From NCBI GenBank assembly GCA_020634935.1, contig JACKAT010000067.1:1-31177 (forward strand): a stretch of DNA of 31,177 bases, read 5' to 3'. Position 1 is the stretch's first letter; each line of letters starts with the position of its first letter. The stretch is from Anaerolineales bacterium. Lineage in GTDB: Bacteria > Chloroflexota > Anaerolineae > 4572-78 > J111. The position numbers were made by a program, and so were the translations under genes. Below the pieces are notes generated by a model. It did no database searches, was not told where the DNA came from, and worked only from the letters and a program-made list of their open reading frames with translations. Of the stretch, positions 22,372-30,913 are shown piece by piece.

Positions 22372-22400
22372 CTCATAAACTATGGCTGTGACCTAGCCAA
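22372..22400 (-). promoter_or_regulatory. Candidate sigma-70 promoter for the PfpI-STAS cluster
   Basis: On the minus strand TTGGCT (22400-22395) and TATGAG (22377-22372) are separated by 17 bp, each four of six to consensus. It lies about 55 bp upstream of the start codon. Confidence 0.35.
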
Positions 22401-22458
22401 TGTCTCTACGATTTTGGTCGAAAACTATCCTGGGCCTGGCCCAAATCTCTATTACCGG

Positions 22459-22487
22459 TTGATTTTGCTGTTCAGATATGGTATGTT
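22459..22487 (+). promoter_or_regulatory. Candidate sigma-70 promoter for the STAND NTPase pair
   Basis: TTGATT (22459-22464) and TATGTT (22482-22487) are separated by 17 bp, each four of six to consensus. It lies 43 bp before the TTG start. Confidence 0.4.
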
Positions 22488-22529
22488 AAACCCTGAACGC
22501 TGTTGCCACCCATTAGAGGAGAGAGATTC

Positions 22530-23948
22530 TTGTTTCAGCCCACCGATATTTCGCTGCCGCACCTGCGAGCGGGGGTCCACGAGGCGCTCAAACTGTGGAG
22601 TAAGCCTAATGACGATACCAGCCCGCTCAGCCACCTGTATCTTTTTCACCAGGCCGGTCAGACCCGCTCCGCCAACGCCCGCCGGCTTACCAACGATCTG
22701 CTGCTGCAAGCCCTAACGACGATGGAAGATCGCTACGATGCTTTTTTGGCCGATCTCCTGCGGCGGCGATTTTTGGAAAACACCCCCGTGGCCGCCGTTG
22801 CCAACGAGAAAAACATAGCCGAAGCCACCGCCCATAAAAAACAGCGGCAGGCCATCGAGCAACTGGCCGATATTCTGGCCGGTCAAGAACGCCTGGCCCG
22901 ACAGGCGGTCATCACCGCGCTGGAGCAGCGCCTCAACCTGCCCGCCCCCACCGATCTCTTTGGCGTTAACGCCTATCTTAAGCGTGTTGGTGACGCCCTG
23001 CTGTCGCCGGAACCGGCCTGGCTGGTTGCGATCGAGGGATTGGGCGGTATCGGTAAAACAGCGCTGGCCAATGCCGTCATTCGGCGGGTGGCTTTGACCC
23101 ATCATTTTCAACAGATAGCCTGGGTCAGCGCCAAGCAGCAAGAGTTTTGGCCCGGCCTGGGTCTGCAACTCACCGTCCAACCCGCTCTCGACAGTGAAAC
23201 CCTGATCGACAATTTATTGGCCCAACTGGGCGAGGAATCGCCCGAAATGGTTTCGCCCCAGCAAAAAATGGCATTGCTCACCGAGCGGCTGAAAGCGCAG
23301 CCTCATCTGGTGGTCATCGATAACCTGGAGACCATCGTTGATTTCGAGTCGCTGCTGCCGCTGCTGGCCCGTCTGGCCAACCCGTCCAAATTTTTGCTGA
23401 CCAGCCGGGTGATGCCGCCGCAGGCCGGCCTCGCCTCGATCCGCCTGACCGAATTGAGTCGGGCCGACTCGTTTGATCTGCTCAGGCACGAGGCTGGACT
23501 GCACCACATGACCTCGTTGGCTGAAGCTTCGGATGAGCAGTTGGGGCGCATCTATCAGGTTGTCGGCGGCCATCCGTTGGCCCTCAAGCTGGTGATTGGC
23601 CAACTGCACAGCCTGCCTCTTTCACAGGTGCTCGACAGCCTGCGGCAAGCTCAGGGCAAAAAAGTGGACGATCTGTACACCTTTATCTATTGGCAAGCCT
23701 GGTCCGTGCTAGCTGAGAGCAGCCGCCAACTGCTGTTGGTCATGCCGTTGGTGCAAAATGGTACCATCGATCAACTGGCGACCACCGCTCAATTAACTAT
23801 GGGCGACCTACACGATGCCCTGGCGCAGTTGATCACGCTCTCTTTACTGGAGGTCAGCGGTACTATCGATCAGCGTCGCTACCGTATTCATCGATTAACC
23901 GAAACGTTTTTGCTCAATGAAGTTGTCAAATGGCCCAAGACACCTTGA
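22530..23948 (+). CDS. STAND NTPase with NB-ARC domain (472 aa)
   Basis: I chose the TTG at 22530 because AGGAGA lies 8 nt upstream; the frame itself runs back to 22503. An N-terminal helical region (1-150) is unassigned. Walker A is G-L-G-G-I-G-K-T (170-177), Walker B is H-L-V-V-I-D-N (259-265), a sensor-like F-L-L-T-S-R-V follows at 288, and the GxP motif reads G-G-H-P-L-A-L (346-352). The remainder resembles a winged helix. STAND ATPases switch by nucleotide exchange when a sensor domain binds a signal. That sensor is normally a C-terminal repeat in the same chain; here it is encoded by the next gene, which overlaps by 19 nt in the -1 frame. The role could be signalling or defence; no effector domain was recognised. 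Confidence 0.87.
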   Translation: MFQPTDISLPHLRAGVHEALKLWSKPNDDTSPLSHLYLFHQAGQTRSANARRLTNDLLLQALTTMEDRYDAFLADLLRRRFLENTPVAAVANEKNIAEATAHKKQRQAIEQLADILAGQERLARQAVITALEQRLNLPAPTDLFGVNAYLKRVGDALLSPEPAWLVAIEGLGGIGKTALANAVIRRVALTHHFQQIAWVSAKQQEFWPGLGLQLTVQPALDSETLIDNLLAQLGEESPEMVSPQQKMALLTERLKAQPHLVVIDNLETIVDFESLLPLLARLANPSKFLLTSRVMPPQAGLASIRLTELSRADSFDLLRHEAGLHHMTSLAEASDEQLGRIYQVVGGHPLALKLVIGQLHSLPLSQVLDSLRQAQGKKVDDLYTFIYWQAWSVLAESSRQLLLVMPLVQNGTIDQLATTAQLTMGDLHDALAQLITLSLLEVSGTIDQRRYRIHRLTETFLLNEVVKWPKTP

Positions 23949-25135
23949 CCGATGCATCCAACTACACCGATTTTTTTATAACGGCTGTATTGACTAATAT
24001 CGCCTATTGGCAAAATAATCCCGCCGTGCAATCGCTCGAAGTCGAGGCGCTCGACCAGGAGCGGGAGGGTCTTGTCCGGGCCATTCTCTATGGTCTGACC
24101 GTGCCTGAAGCCTGGCCGGCGGTTTACCAACTGATCGAAACGCTGTCGCCCTATATAGAACGGCGCGGCTATTGGGCTGTCTGGCAGCAGGTGCTCGATC
24201 AAGCCCTGGCCCAGGCCCAACAACGTGACGATGCAGCTAGATGCGTTGTCTTCTCGCTCCTACTGGCTCGACTATTACAACGGCAAAGCAAAATAAAACA
24301 GACAATTCACCATTATCGATGGGCTATCAATTTCGCCCGGCAAGCTGGCAGTCGATATAATGAAGGGCGCGCCTGTACAAATCTGGGATACTTCTATATC
24401 GAATTAGGCCGATGGTTCCGGGCAAAGGTGTTATGTTGTTATGCCCTTGATCTATTTGAGCAAATCAAGAACGAGCACGGTCAAGCCCATACCCATAATC
24501 ATTTGGGTGTTCTATTTACCTGGCAGGGTATCTGGCATAAGGCCCAGTTGCATCTAGAATCGGCGTGTGCTATCTGGGAGAAGATGAATGACCATCATGG
24601 TTTGATGCGTGGTCTCATTAACCTGGGTACCCTTTATATCCTTAGCCGACAACTCACCCAAGCTTTGCATTGCTTTCAAGACGCTGCCAATTATGCCCAA
24701 TTGACCGGAGATGAACTTGAACTTGCCACAATTTACATGAACAGGGGCATCATCCATCAATACAACGGTAATCTCGCGGAAGCAGAACATTGTATTCGAA
24801 GCGCAGAAGCTATTTACCAGAAGTACTCAAATCTATCCGGATTAGCTCAGGCTTGGAGCAATTTAGGGATAGCTTATCTTGAGCAAGGTCGAGCACTTGA
24901 AGGGGGCCAATTTCTGCAAAAATCGCTGAATACCTGGCGTAAGTTAGACAACCGACAGGGCGAATTGAAGGCGCTGGCCGGTTTGATTGAGTATGAATTT
25001 ATGCGACAAGATCATGCTCAAGTCACGGCCAAGTTGAAGGAGTTAAAAGCGATCAAGGCGCGATATCTGCCCCATTTCCAAGATCCGTATTTAAATACTA
25101 TTTTGCAAAAGTATCATTACAGCTTGACTGAATAA
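23930..25135 (+). CDS. TPR-repeat sensor partner of the NB-ARC protein (401 aa)
   Basis: About six tetratricopeptide repeats cover residues 105-360, with typical L-G-x-x-Y, A-L-x-x-F-x-x-A and A-x-x-x-x-N-L-G patterns (for example A-C-T-N-L-G-Y-F-Y and A-W-S-N-L-G-I-A-Y). The first 100 residues look like the helical linker that follows NB-ARC winged helices in single-chain STAND proteins. The ATG at 23930 overlaps the upstream gene by 19 nt, so translation is probably coupled; a frameshift split of one ancestral gene is the alternative. TPRs bind peptides or proteins. No HTH or enzymatic domain was seen. A strong hairpin terminator overlaps the stop codon. Confidence 0.88.
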   Translation: MAQDTLTDASNYTDFFITAVLTNIAYWQNNPAVQSLEVEALDQEREGLVRAILYGLTVPEAWPAVYQLIETLSPYIERRGYWAVWQQVLDQALAQAQQRDDAARCVVFSLLLARLLQRQSKIKQTIHHYRWAINFARQAGSRYNEGRACTNLGYFYIELGRWFRAKVLCCYALDLFEQIKNEHGQAHTHNHLGVLFTWQGIWHKAQLHLESACAIWEKMNDHHGLMRGLINLGTLYILSRQLTQALHCFQDAANYAQLTGDELELATIYMNRGIIHQYNGNLAEAEHCIRSAEAIYQKYSNLSGLAQAWSNLGIAYLEQGRALEGGQFLQKSLNTWRKLDNRQGELKALAGLIEYEFMRQDHAQVTAKLKELKAIKARYLPHFQDPYLNTILQKYHYSLTE

Positions 25136-25163
25136 AAAGCTCAGTCAGGCTGTAATGATTTTA
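25113..25163 (+). terminator. Strong hairpin terminator of the STAND-TPR operon
   Basis: Positions 25113-25131 and 25141-25159 form a 19-bp stem with one G-U wobble and a 9-nt loop, followed by a short T-rich tail. The stem includes the last codons and stop of the TPR gene. The A-rich loop side and symmetry suggest that it may also stop transcription from the convergent peptide gene. Confidence 0.75.
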
Positions 25164-25178
25164 TAGGTTAATTAATCG

Positions 25179-25334
25179 TTAGCATCCACCTCCCGAATTT
25201 CCAGGATGCGAACACGCATGAGCCGGCGCTGTCACCGACAACCCGGCCTCGTCGGCCACGATGCCAACCGAACCGGCTACGGCGGCCAGCAGAGCTAACC
25301 CGGTTAAAACCGCAATAATTCTCTTTTTCAACAT
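25179..25334 (-). CDS. Small exported peptide with Cys-x9-Cys tail (51 aa)
   Basis: An ATG at 25334 follows GGAGG at 7 nt, one of the best ribosome sites in the window. The product starts M-L-K-K-R-I-I-A-V, has a hydrophobic core (about 5-27), then D-E-A-G-L-S-V-T-A-P-A-H-A and ends CSHPGNSGGGC. A signal-peptidase site after I-V-A (27) or A-H-A (40) is plausible; the latter would release an 11-residue peptide with Cys at both ends. I know no family for it. The gene converges on the STAND-TPR operon, 43 nt from the TPR stop, and has a palindrome cluster upstream. A signalling or ring-forming peptide is a hypothesis only; a small envelope protein is equally possible. Confidence 0.65.
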   Translation of the reverse strand: MLKKRIIAVLTGLALLAAVAGSVGIVADEAGLSVTAPAHACSHPGNSGGGC

Positions 25335-25371
25335 CTTGAAACCTCCATTTTAGCGCTAGGAGGGCCAAGAT

Positions 25372-25412
25372 GAGAGTACTCTCGGCTGAGAAACTCAGCC
25401 TATTCGCGAATA
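25372..25412. promoter_or_regulatory. Cluster of three adjacent palindromes
   Basis: GAGAGTACTCTC (25372-25383), GGCTGAGAAACTCAGCC (25384-25400) and TATTCGCGAATA (25401-25412) follow each other without a gap, and each is perfectly symmetric. They lie between the divergent starts of the peptide gene (25334) and the propeller gene (25603), which suggests operators or a structured leader for the peptide mRNA. Confidence 0.6.
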
Positions 25413-25602
25413 ATCCACAGCCCGAATAAATTGAATGATGCTTGGGCCAAACATTGTATTGTTAGACTTATTTGCAGGTGACGATTTCGACCGGTCAATT
25501 ACCTAACTACGTCTCTAGTCTATCAGCTAGCCATATAAAAGCTATACAAAATTTCTTGGGCTTATCTGGGGATTTTCCAAGAAGTGAAGGGGGAGAGGAG
25601 TA
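25413..25602. other. Divergent intergenic region
   Basis: No gene is seen. It is AT-rich towards 25540 (catataaaagctatac), a plausible promoter zone for the gene at 25603, but no -35/-10 pair with normal spacing could be fixed. A polypurine ribosome site (GGGGGAGAGGAG) ends it. Confidence 0.4.
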
Positions 25603-28600
25603 GTGGTAAAGTTGTTAAAGATAAAGAACATGGCTCGATGGTATATATGTTGGGGGATATTACTGCTGCTAGGCGTTGTAGTTAGTCGAGTCTATGCCGA
25701 TCCACCGGAGCCGGTCGTACAAAAAGTAAATGGAAATTTAATAGGCGGTGGGAATGTCGATGGTTTTCGGATCTCCCCTGATAGTGAGTGGATAACTTAC
25801 TGGGCGGACCAAGACACAAATAACATATTTGAAATCTACAGCGTCCCATCGCGAGGTGGTGTGCCCCTTAAGCTTAACAGCGCTCTTACACCCGGCAAGA
25901 ATGTTACGAATTTTGAGATCAGTCCGGGCAGTGGTCGGGTGATTTACTTGGCGGACCAGGACATCGATGAGGTCTTCGAACTTTATAGCGTCCCAATAGG
26001 CGGAGGTACGCCGGTTAAGCTCAATGTTCCTTTAACACTGGGGAAGAATGTTATAAATTTTGAGTTGATGCAAGGCAGCGGTCGGGTAATTTACCGGGCA
26101 GATCAGGACACGGATGAAGTTTACGAACTTTATAGTGCCCCAATAGGTGGCGGTACGCCGGTTAAGCTCAACGGCGCTCTCGTGCCCGGGAAGAATGTGG
26201 AGGCGTTTAAGATCAGTCCGGATAACAGCCGCGTGGTTTATCGGGCGGATCAAGATACAGATAATGGATTCGAGCTGTATAGTGTGCCTATAGATGGAGG
26301 TACACCGATCAAACTCAATGGCCCTATTGTGCCGGGAGGTGATGTTTATGAGTTTCTTGTTAGCTCAGACAGTAATTGGGTGGTTTATCGGGCGGATCAA
26401 GATACAAATGATGGCCTTGAGCTTTATAGTGTCCCAATAGGTGGCGGTACGCCAATCAGGCTCAATGGCTCTATTGCACCTGGGGGTGATGTTGGAGGTA
26501 CCTTTCAGATTAGTCTTGACAGCCGTTGGGTGATCTATCCGGCTGATCAACGCGCCAAAGATTTATACGAGATATTTAGTGTTCCTATTGCGGGTGGCCC
26601 GTCAATACTACTTAATGGCTCGCTCACATCTGGGGGGAATGTAGATGCCTTCAAGATCAGCCCAGACAGTAGGCGGGTTATTTATTGGGCGGATCAAGAT
26701 ACAAATGATGGCTTTGAACTTTACAGTGTGCCTGTAGGCGGGGGTACAGTCGTGAAGCTCAATGGTCCTATTGTGCCGGGAGGGGATGTTTACGAGTTTC
26801 TTGTTAGCTCAGATAGTAGTTGGGTGGTTTATCGGGCGGATCAAGATACAAATGATGGTTTTGAACTATACAGTGTGCCAATAGGTGGGGGTACAGTCGT
26901 GAAGCTCAATGGCCCTATTGCCCCTGGAGGGGATGTGGGAACTTTTCAGATCAGACCGGATAGTAATCGGGTTATCTACCAAGCCGATCAGGATACAAAC
27001 GATTTGCTTGAGCTTTATAGTGTCCCTGTAAGTGGAGGCTCACCTCTTAAACTCAATGGCCTTATTGCGCCCGGAGGGGATGTAGATGGAAATTTTGAAT
27101 TATCCCTGGATAGTAACTTTGTTGTCCATCGTGGCGATCAGGCCACGAATGACATCTTTGAACTCTTTATCAGTTACCTGCCGCTGAGTGTAGACACAAC
27201 CATCCCCCCGGCCAATAGGATTGCAGTTGAACCGAATAGTAAAGTTGGCATCGTTTATAGCCTCCCCTTCGATCAAAGTACGGTTAACAATCAGACCATA
27301 ACAGTTCATGGTTTCCAGAGCGGGTCGCAAACTGGCCCGGTGGTAATTGCCAATGATAAAACCCTACAACTAACCGTTGCAGATCCCTTTCAGCCCGGTG
27401 AACTGGTCCAGGTTACTGCCCGAAATACAACGCAAAACAACTACGGTCTTAGTGCCACGCCTTATGTGTGGCAATTTTATGCGAAGGCCCGCACCGGTTC
27501 GGGCGTATTTACCAGTACGGCTCAAGCGCTTGGGGGAACCCGATCTGAAGGCGTCGCCCTTGGTGATGTTGATGGGGATAGCGACCCCGATGCCATTGTT
27601 GTCTATGACCATTCTACCGGTGGCTCTCCAACGGGCAATGAGGTATACCTTAATGAAAACGGACAGTTTAGCCGTGTCCAAGAGTTAGGTAAGGCGTCCA
27701 GTAAGGCCGTAGCCTTGGGCGATTTGAATAATGACGGGGTTTTGGATGCTTTTGTGGTTAACGGTAGTAATGAAGCCGATGAAATATGGTTAAACACTGG
27801 CAATACCAGCCCTATCTTCCAGGTCGAGCAGCTAAATGACTCGTTTTCAGGTACCGATGTTGCCCTGGCTGATTTCGATGGAGATGGTGACTTGGATGCT
27901 GCGGTCACCAATACGAACAACGCGCCGAATCAAATTTATATTAACGATGGCGGGACATTTAACGCCAAGCAGGCACTAGGATCTCTATCCAGCCTCTCAA
28001 TAGCGGTAGGGGATGTTGATCTTGATGGCGATATTGATGCCTTAGTCGGTAATGCGGAAAGTCCGGTTGGACTATGGCTCAATGATGGGGACGCCAACTT
28101 TAGTCTTGTTCAAAATATCGACACCGGTAACAGCGCCCAAGCGATAGCCCTGGCCGACTTTGATGGAGATTATGACCTGGATGCCTTTTTCGCCCACGGC
28201 AGCACCCTTGGCCAGCCCAATCAGTTCTGGGTTAATAGCGAAGGTAGATTCATCAATAGCGAATTAAATTTAGGCATAACGAACAATCTTAACAGTCGGG
28301 AATTAAGCATTGGTGATATCAATGCTGACGGCGATTTGGATATATTCGAAGCTACCCTCTCCGGTTATGTAGTGTGGCATAATAATGGAACAGGGAACTT
28401 TCACAGCGCCCAGATTAATACAACCAGTAGTCGTGCTGTAGCTCTGGCTGATGTCGATGGTGATGGTGATCTGGATGCTTATGCTGGAGACTATCTCGAC
28501 ACGCCGGATACTATTCTCCTCAATGACTTGTCGATGGCGCCACCCGATTATGAACAAGCTGTATTTTTACCCACTATTTTTCGGGCACCCCCCATTATAT

Positions 28601-28911
28601 CAACAACAACCCAGATCAATATTGTAAGTATTGGTACGGGCGGCATTTGTAGGGTGGAAATTACCAATAAAGCAGGAGGATGGCTGGGAGGATGTGGGGG
28701 TGAGATAAATGATGGGGAGATCCTTGCTGACTATAAAACAACACTTTGTTCCCAAATAACTTTACCCCCCCAGGATACAACTTACCGGGTTAAGGTTTTT
28801 CCAAAGTATTGTAAGTCAGAAGTTAATATCTTTTACGACGCAGTTGGGGTGACACGTTTTAGGGAAGTTGAATGTATAGAACGAAGTAGTTCCGCACTTT
28901 GTCCCAAGTGA
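25603..28911 (+). CDS. Secreted TolB-like and FG-GAP/VCBS double-propeller protein (1,102 aa)
   Basis: The GTG at 25603 has a strong polypurine site just upstream; an ATG ten codons later is an alternative. A signal segment (about 12-32) ends Y-A-D. Ten repeats of about 49 aa follow (about 40-520), each with I-S-P-D-S-x-x-V-I-Y-x-A-D-Q-D-T-N-D and E-L-Y-S-V-P-I-G-G-G, a TolB/WD40-like pattern. An SbsA-type Ig-like domain (about 530-625) leads to about seven FG-GAP/VCBS units (630-970) with calcium-type D-x-D-G-D-x-D sites. The motif V-F-L-P-T-I-F (about 987) resembles the YLPL motif and is followed by a roughly 105-aa tail with six Cys that I cannot assign. The kinase gene starts 38 nt downstream, so they are probably co-transcribed. 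Confidence 0.9.
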   Translation: MVKLLKIKNMARWYICWGILLLLGVVVSRVYADPPEPVVQKVNGNLIGGGNVDGFRISPDSEWITYWADQDTNNIFEIYSVPSRGGVPLKLNSALTPGKNVTNFEISPGSGRVIYLADQDIDEVFELYSVPIGGGTPVKLNVPLTLGKNVINFELMQGSGRVIYRADQDTDEVYELYSAPIGGGTPVKLNGALVPGKNVEAFKISPDNSRVVYRADQDTDNGFELYSVPIDGGTPIKLNGPIVPGGDVYEFLVSSDSNWVVYRADQDTNDGLELYSVPIGGGTPIRLNGSIAPGGDVGGTFQISLDSRWVIYPADQRAKDLYEIFSVPIAGGPSILLNGSLTSGGNVDAFKISPDSRRVIYWADQDTNDGFELYSVPVGGGTVVKLNGPIVPGGDVYEFLVSSDSSWVVYRADQDTNDGFELYSVPIGGGTVVKLNGPIAPGGDVGTFQIRPDSNRVIYQADQDTNDLLELYSVPVSGGSPLKLNGLIAPGGDVDGNFELSLDSNFVVHRGDQATNDIFELFISYLPLSVDTTIPPANRIAVEPNSKVGIVYSLPFDQSTVNNQTITVHGFQSGSQTGPVVIANDKTLQLTVADPFQPGELVQVTARNTTQNNYGLSATPYVWQFYAKARTGSGVFTSTAQALGGTRSEGVALGDVDGDSDPDAIVVYDHSTGGSPTGNEVYLNENGQFSRVQELGKASSKAVALGDLNNDGVLDAFVVNGSNEADEIWLNTGNTSPIFQVEQLNDSFSGTDVALADFDGDGDLDAAVTNTNNAPNQIYINDGGTFNAKQALGSLSSLSIAVGDVDLDGDIDALVGNAESPVGLWLNDGDANFSLVQNIDTGNSAQAIALADFDGDYDLDAFFAHGSTLGQPNQFWVNSEGRFINSELNLGITNNLNSRELSIGDINADGDLDIFEATLSGYVVWHNNGTGNFHSAQINTTSSRAVALADVDGDGDLDAYAGDYLDTPDTILLNDLSMAPPDYEQAVFLPTIFRAPPIISTTTQINIVSIGTGGICRVEITNKAGGWLGGCGGEINDGEILADYKTTLCSQITLPPQDTTYRVKVFPKYCKSEVNIFYDAVGVTRFREVECIERSSSALCPK
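25720..27170 (+). repeat. Ten tandem TolB-like repeats (about 147 bp each)
   Basis: Ten units share gcggatcaagatacaaatgat-like and gagctttatagtgtccc-like cores. Units 5 and 8 are almost identical, including V-Y-E-F-L-V-S-S-D-S, which suggests duplication of a three-unit block. Confidence 0.8.
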
Positions 28912-28949
28912 AAGTGGAGAGAACTTTGGATATAGGTTAATCAGAAAAA

Positions 28950-30872
28950 ATGTCGAATTTGATAGGGCAGCCGTTAGGGCGTTACGAGATCAAATTAAAA
29001 ATGGGTGAAGGCGGCATGGCTGAAGTCTATCAGGCCTATGATCCTCTTCTTGACCGGCAAGTGGCTATCAAAGTCCTGCCGCGACAATGGGCCGAAGAGC
29101 CGAGTTTTATTGCTCGCTTTAGATCAGAAGCTCAGGCCATTGCGAAACTGGATCACCCTAATATTCTGCCGATCTTTGACGCCGAAAATGATGACCGTTA
29201 CAGCTATCTTGTCATGAAGCTGATTCCTAATGGACAAACCCTTCGATGGAAAATAAATCAAGGACTATCAATCTGGCAGAGCCTGGATATAGTCCACCAA
29301 GTTGGAGAGGCGCTGCAATATACCCATGACCATGGCGTCATCCATAAAGATGTGAAACCCAGTAACGTATTAATGGACGGGGACCGTCCTCTGCTCTCAG
29401 ATTTTGGTCTGGCGGAAAGTGCTAATTTGGGGAGTCTAACTCAACCCAAGTATCTTCAGGGAACGGCTGAATTTATGGCCCCCGAGCAATTCAGGGGAAC
29501 AGAGGTCGATCATCGGGCGGATCTTTACGCTTTGGCCTTGATTCTGTACGAGCTGTTAACAGGCAAAATCCCTCATAAAGCGGATGATTTTAACACCATC
29601 GCCGCCAAGCGTACTAAAGAGACCCCCCCTCGACCCGGTCAGTATAACCCTAACATTCCTACCCACATTGAGCGTGCCCTGCTCAAAGCATTGGCAACTC
29701 GCCCAGATGATAGATTTGAAACTGTGGATCACTTTTTGAACGCCCTCGAACCATGGCCTAAAGTTAAGGTCGATTATGACACTATGATCCCTGTGCTGCC
29801 GGCATCAATAAGCGAAAATTCAAAGAAACGGGCAGCCCCGTTTTGGTACGGAGGCGTAATCGCATTTATTATTTTAATAGGTAGCTTGCCCCTGGTACAA
29901 CCGCTATTAATCAACTCCAGAACTACCCCCAAAGAGGAGGAAGTGACAAAGTCGGAACCATTTCCTGCGACTTCAGAGGCAAATACAGCGCTTTTATCAG
30001 AGCCGCTGTCCACGGCCATTAGCTCGGGTACAGCTACGTTCTCAGCAACAACTATATTTGAACCTGCCCCGATTTTTTTCGAAGCCAGACCTAATGAAAT
30101 CACCCTGGGTGAAGAAGTGAGGCTTCAGTGGGACGCAGGTAAAAACGTGAATACGGTTCAACTTGACGTTATTCCCCATCAATTGCGGCAATCCGAGGGG
30201 ACGTATTTATATAAGCCGAATCGAACCGGCAACATTACTATCACCTTAACCGGAGAGCACCTTCAGACCGGTGTACCATTTACTGAAACAGTTACTGTAC
30301 GCGTTAAATCGCCTACCTCCACACCTACCAGTACCGCTACTCAGACGGCTACCCCAAGCCGTACCCCAACAGTATTATCCACATTCACACCTCCTCCAAT
30401 TGTACTTTCTACCCCTACCGCCCCACCGACCTCTACTGCTCCCACTGGAAATTTGACCGTCATTAGTCCAAATTCGGTTGAAGAAACCTATTCATCACTG
30501 GTAACGTTTGTATGGCGTTGGGATGCTCCCTTGATGGACAATTTTGGATTTGAAGTACGGCTGTGGCAAGATAGAGCAGAAAGTTTGGGGATTCATTCAT
30601 CCATAGATGATAATAAAAATGGTGTCATAAAGAAACAGGACAATAACGAATATTCTTTAACGATTGAGAATATTGCTAGTACCGAGCCAGTCAAGAGAAG
30701 CGGCTCAGGCGTTTACAACTGGACGGTTCTTCTCATTCGACTTGATCCATATGACCCAAACTTAGGTATCGAAGCTGCGTCTGGGCAGGTACGCATTGGT
30801 GTACCCGGTGGTGGAAATTCTGATTCATCTGGCAGTGGATCACCTAATAAAGGAATAACAGACGTTAGATAA
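28950..30872 (+). CDS. Membrane-anchored Ser/Thr protein kinase, PknB type (640 aa)
   Basis: The N-terminal kinase domain (11-270) has G-E-G-G-M-A-E-V-Y, the ATP-binding V-A-I-K (Lys41), E60 in helix C, the catalytic loop H-K-D-V-K-P-S-N (Asp134, Lys136, Asn139), D-F-G (151-153) and A-P-E (177-179). All catalytic residues are present, but the usual H-R-D reads H-K-D, so it is not an RD kinase. A membrane helix (about 298-320) separates it from an extracytoplasmic part: an Ig-like domain (about 375-450), a Thr/Pro/Ser-rich stalk and a beta-rich C-terminal domain. Its ribosome site is weak, so coupling to the upstream secreted double-propeller gene 38 nt away is likely. The secreted protein could be its ligand; that is inference. 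Confidence 0.93.
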   Translation: MSNLIGQPLGRYEIKLKMGEGGMAEVYQAYDPLLDRQVAIKVLPRQWAEEPSFIARFRSEAQAIAKLDHPNILPIFDAENDDRYSYLVMKLIPNGQTLRWKINQGLSIWQSLDIVHQVGEALQYTHDHGVIHKDVKPSNVLMDGDRPLLSDFGLAESANLGSLTQPKYLQGTAEFMAPEQFRGTEVDHRADLYALALILYELLTGKIPHKADDFNTIAAKRTKETPPRPGQYNPNIPTHIERALLKALATRPDDRFETVDHFLNALEPWPKVKVDYDTMIPVLPASISENSKKRAAPFWYGGVIAFIILIGSLPLVQPLLINSRTTPKEEEVTKSEPFPATSEANTALLSEPLSTAISSGTATFSATTIFEPAPIFFEARPNEITLGEEVRLQWDAGKNVNTVQLDVIPHQLRQSEGTYLYKPNRTGNITITLTGEHLQTGVPFTETVTVRVKSPTSTPTSTATQTATPSRTPTVLSTFTPPPIVLSTPTAPPTSTAPTGNLTVISPNSVEETYSSLVTFVWRWDAPLMDNFGFEVRLWQDRAESLGIHSSIDDNKNGVIKKQDNNEYSLTIENIASTEPVKRSGSGVYNWTVLLIRLDPYDPNLGIEAASGQVRIGVPGGGNSDSSGSGSPNKGITDVR

Positions 30873-30913
30873 TAAACATCACAATTTGCGCCATTATGTC
30901 TAAACGGCATAAG

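Noticed and set aside
23880..23960. Programmed -1 frameshift joining the NB-ARC and TPR genes
   Set aside because: No canonical X-XXY-YYZ slippery heptamer in the correct phase was found in the overlap; an ordinary coupled ATG explains the layout.
25168..25368. 66-codon minus-strand frame at the peptide gene
   Set aside because: It is a different frame with an Arg/Gly/Trp-rich product. The overlapping frame from 25334 has the ribosome site and a signal peptide.
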